Part shown: positions 62,114 through 64,000 of the stretch, in pieces | Layout: each line of letters begins with the position of its first letter | Position numbering within the stretch: position 1 is the first letter of the stretch | Origin: Rossellomorea aquimaris | Lineage (GTDB): Bacteria > Bacillota > Bacilli > Bacillales > Bacillaceae_B | Reading direction: 5' to 3' | Assembly (NCBI RefSeq): GCF_020172085.1 | Contig: NZ_JAIVAT010000007.1 | Span: forward strand, 868,001 to 932,000 | Length of the DNA stretch: 64,000 nt | Program-made: the position numbers and the translations under genes | Notes under the pieces: generated by a model | What the model saw: only the letters and a program-made list of their open reading frames with translations | Told to the model about the DNA's origin: nothing | Databases searched by the model: none

Positions 62114-63388
62114 TTACACAATCGCAGACTTCTCCACTTCATTCCCTTTTGGCTCGGGAACGAAGGCGAGTACCACGATTCCAATGATAAAGAGGATGAC
62201 AAGACTGAAAACACCACTGTTGGATGCACCTGTCACTTGAGCGGTGACAGCGACGAGCAGTGGACCGAGGATCGAAGCAAACTTCCCGAAAATATTATAG
62301 AACCCAAAGAATTCGTTTGCATTTTTCTTTGGTATCAGTTTGGCGAAATAGGCCCTGCTAAGTGCCTGTATTCCTCCTTGAGAAGAAGCGACAAGCATGG
62401 CAAGAATCCAGAAGTCCATGGTCGTTTCTAAGAAATAGGCGTAAATACACACAATGATATACACGCAGATTCCTACATACAACATCTTTTTGCCTGTGAA
62501 TCTTTCGGCCAGCCTTCCATATAGAATCGCGAATGGCCCGGCCACCACCTGGGTCACAAAAAGAATGATCAAAAGATTGGTGGAAGTGATACCAAGGTCC
62601 GAGCCGTATGCCGTGGACATGGTAATGATCGTGCCAACCCCGTCAATATAAAAGAAATAAGCCAGCAGGAATAAGAAGAGTGCGCGGTATTTCCTGATTT
62701 CTTTCATCGTTTTTCCAAGTCGTTTAAAGCTGCGAGCCACAGCGTTCTCTTCACGTTGGATAAAGTAACGCTGGTGGACATTTTTTATGAGGGGAATGGT
62801 GAATAGCCCCCACCATAATGCTGTGATCACAAAGGCAATCTTGCTTGCAACGGTTACAGAGAAGGGAAGGATTCCATTCTGGGATAAGATGATGATGGCG
62901 ATACTGATGATGAATGGAATCGTACTTCCGATATATCCAAATCCAAATCCCCGTGACGATACCCGGTTCATTCGTTCTTCCGTCGTCACGTCGGTCAAAA
63001 AGGCATCGTAGAAGACGTTCGAGCCTGCGGAACCGACGGCTGCCACTGTATAAAAGATCAACAAGAGCAGCCATTGATCACTTGGAACAAATGCGAGGAG
63101 GGCAGTGAAGGTCACCCCTAACGCAAAGAAGAAAGAAAAGAATTTCTTTTTGTATCCTTCATAATCGGCGATGGTTCCGAGTATGGGACCAATCATGGCA
63201 AGAATGAAGGTGGCAATGGCAATGGTATATCCTAAATAGGCCGTTGAATCCGCAGCGCTAACCCCGGCGTTTGTCGCGGCAGCTTTATAAAAAAGTGGAA
63301 AGACGGCGGTAGAAATGATAATGGAATACGCAGAATTCGCCCAATCGTAAAATATCCAGCTGCTTTCTTCTTTCGAAAATCGCTTCAT
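62114..63388 (-). CDS. MFS transporter, UMF1/Atg22-like
   Basis: 424 residues with twelve membrane helices. SWIFYDWANSAYSIIISTAVFPLFYK at the N-terminus, YLGYTIAIATFILAMIGPILGTIADYEGYKKK and AYFAKLIPKKNANEFFGFYNIFGKFASILGP are family marks. Atg22 exports amino acids from yeast vacuoles; YxiO of B. subtilis is similar in type. Substrate here is unknown. Confidence 0.9.
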   Translation of the reverse strand: MKRFSKEESSWIFYDWANSAYSIIISTAVFPLFYKAAATNAGVSAADSTAYLGYTIAIATFILAMIGPILGTIADYEGYKKKFFSFFFALGVTFTALLAFVPSDQWLLLLIFYTVAAVGSAGSNVFYDAFLTDVTTEERMNRVSSRGFGFGYIGSTIPFIISIAIIILSQNGILPFSVTVASKIAFVITALWWGLFTIPLIKNVHQRYFIQREENAVARSFKRLGKTMKEIRKYRALFLFLLAYFFYIDGVGTIITMSTAYGSDLGITSTNLLIILFVTQVVAGPFAILYGRLAERFTGKKMLYVGICVYIIVCIYAYFLETTMDFWILAMLVASSQGGIQALSRAYFAKLIPKKNANEFFGFYNIFGKFASILGPLLVAVTAQVTGASNSGVFSLVILFIIGIVVLAFVPEPKGNEVEKSAIV

Positions 63389-63419
63389 TGTTTTTCCCCC
63401 TAAGGAAACAGAATCTTCT

Positions 63420-64000
63420 TTATATGTTCAGCAATGCTTCAATCGGTTCTCCATCGGTATCTTCCAAGGTAAGGCCGAGAAGTCTTGCAAATGTCGGCCC
63501 TTCATCGATGAGACGCATAGAAGGGATTTCGACGTTCGAGCGTATCCCTCTTCCGGCAGCCATAAAGATCGTGGAGTAGTCTGCCTTTTCTGGAGAATAT
63601 CCGTGAGATCCATACGTATAACGCTTATTCTTCACATCTTCCTTCGTAACCGAATGAATGAAGGATCCGTCCAGCACATCTTTAAAGTAAAAGCCGGGTC
63701 GTGCTTCCAGCATAAAGGAACATTGCCCATCTGCCCCTTTTGCAGCGGCTTCTTCACCGGTGAGAATGAATTCGATTCCATTGGAAGGGTCCTGTTGCAG
63801 CTTGGACAAAAGGGACTTTACTTCTTGTACAGTTGCAGGATCTTTCGTGTAGACGTAGGCAGAGCCATCACATCCTTTGCAATAGGCTTTCCAGTCGGTC
63901 ACCTTTCCCCGGTCCGTTACTGTGATCAATCCCTTTTCCTTTAGAAGGGTATTGAGTTGAACAGCCTTTGATTCATCCAAGGCACTATGATCTCCAAGGG
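63420..64000 (-). CDS. Type I phosphodiesterase/pyrophosphatase, C-terminal part (cut by window end)
   Basis: At least 193 codons; the reading frame is open to the window's last base. LGDHSALDESK at the right edge holds the GDH metal motif of the alkaline-phosphatase/nucleotide-pyrophosphatase superfamily. The later YTYGSHGYSPEKADYSTIFMAAGRGIRS supplies another metal His. The end is VEIPSMRLIDEGPTFARLLGLTLED, typical of such enzymes. The nucleophile Thr lies outside the window. It is on the same strand as the MFS gene, 31 bp upstream of it. Confidence 0.82.
   Translation of the reverse strand, partial: LGDHSALDESKAVQLNTLLKEKGLITVTDRGKVTDWKAYCKGCDGSAYVYTKDPATVQEVKSLLSKLQQDPSNGIEFILTGEEAAAKGADGQCSFMLEARPGFYFKDVLDGSFIHSVTKEDVKNKRYTYGSHGYSPEKADYSTIFMAAGRGIRSNVEIPSMRLIDEGPTFARLLGLTLEDTDGEPIEALLNI

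Overview
The window looks like chromosomal DNA of an aerobic, endospore-forming Bacillaceae (Bacillus or a close marine/soil relative). Reasons: moderate-to-low GC, strong AGGAGG-type ribosome sites with many TTG/GTG starts, bidirectional intrinsic terminators, and Bacillus-type genes such as sporulenol-type cyclase SqhC, YngK, FloT with a SigW-like promoter, glutamate synthase GltAB, and a YcgT-like Fur-controlled reductase. No rRNA or tRNA gene and no phage or transposase gene was recognised. The last gene is cut by the window end.

Layout. 1-5.8 kb: DMT exporter, cysteine dioxygenase, YngK-like glycosidase, tRNA selenouridine synthase MnmH, a MerR/SRPBCC pair. 6.2-12.3 kb: gltAB. 12.9-17.4 kb: a GlcNAc-type PTS permease, a DUF2161 nuclease-like protein, sqhC. 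17.4-19.8 kb: a three-gene DUF3445/DmmA/reductase operon, probably an oxidative N-demethylase. 19.9-23.6 kb: ECF sigma/anti-sigma, an RRNPP-type HTH-TPR regulator, small membrane proteins. 23.7-28.4 kb: a Fur-boxed operon of two large lipoproteins, the second a beta-propeller fused to a di-heme MauG/peroxidase module. 28.5-31.2 kb: an orphan pair of Opp-type permeases, then an acyl-CoA thioesterase preceded by a cobalamin riboswitch with its own terminator. 31.6-41.7 kb: AraC/GyrI regulator, floT, adenine deaminase under a guanine-class riboswitch, YunD-like phosphatase, hydrolase, threonine aldolase. 41.9-44.7 kb: FAD 2-hydroxyacid oxidase with a BASS transporter, and a PH-domain protein. 44.8-49.9 kb: an iron-siderophore ABC importer and a ferredoxin-NADP reductase-like protein, divergent and each with a Fur box. 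50-57.2 kb: TerC, a glyoxalase-fold protein, a Gly/His-rich small protein, and a tctCBA tricarboxylate transporter with a cre site next to a convergent CitST/DcuSR-type two-component system. 57.5-64 kb: small membrane and ASCH proteins, a DMT exporter, ferritin, DUF3189, an unlisted 47-residue gene, AzoR, an MFS permease and a partial phosphodiesterase.

The most unusual content is intergenic. Five arrays at four loci consist of an 8-10 bp core repeated every 20-21 bp with unconserved spacers. The core is uniform within an array but different in every array (TATTATCGA, TATTTTCAA, TTGCGTCATT, TGGCAGATA, TGGCMCAA). There are also three dispersed palindromic families: GAGGGACGGACCTC (including three 77-79 bp units with matching ends and unrelated interiors), GTACCAGGTACA, and a 130 bp element with GTTGATT/AATCAAC ends.

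Iron is a recurring theme: three Fur boxes, a siderophore importer, reductase, ferritin, and the di-heme lipoprotein operon. All functional calls come from reading the sequence and recalling protein families; no database search was run.
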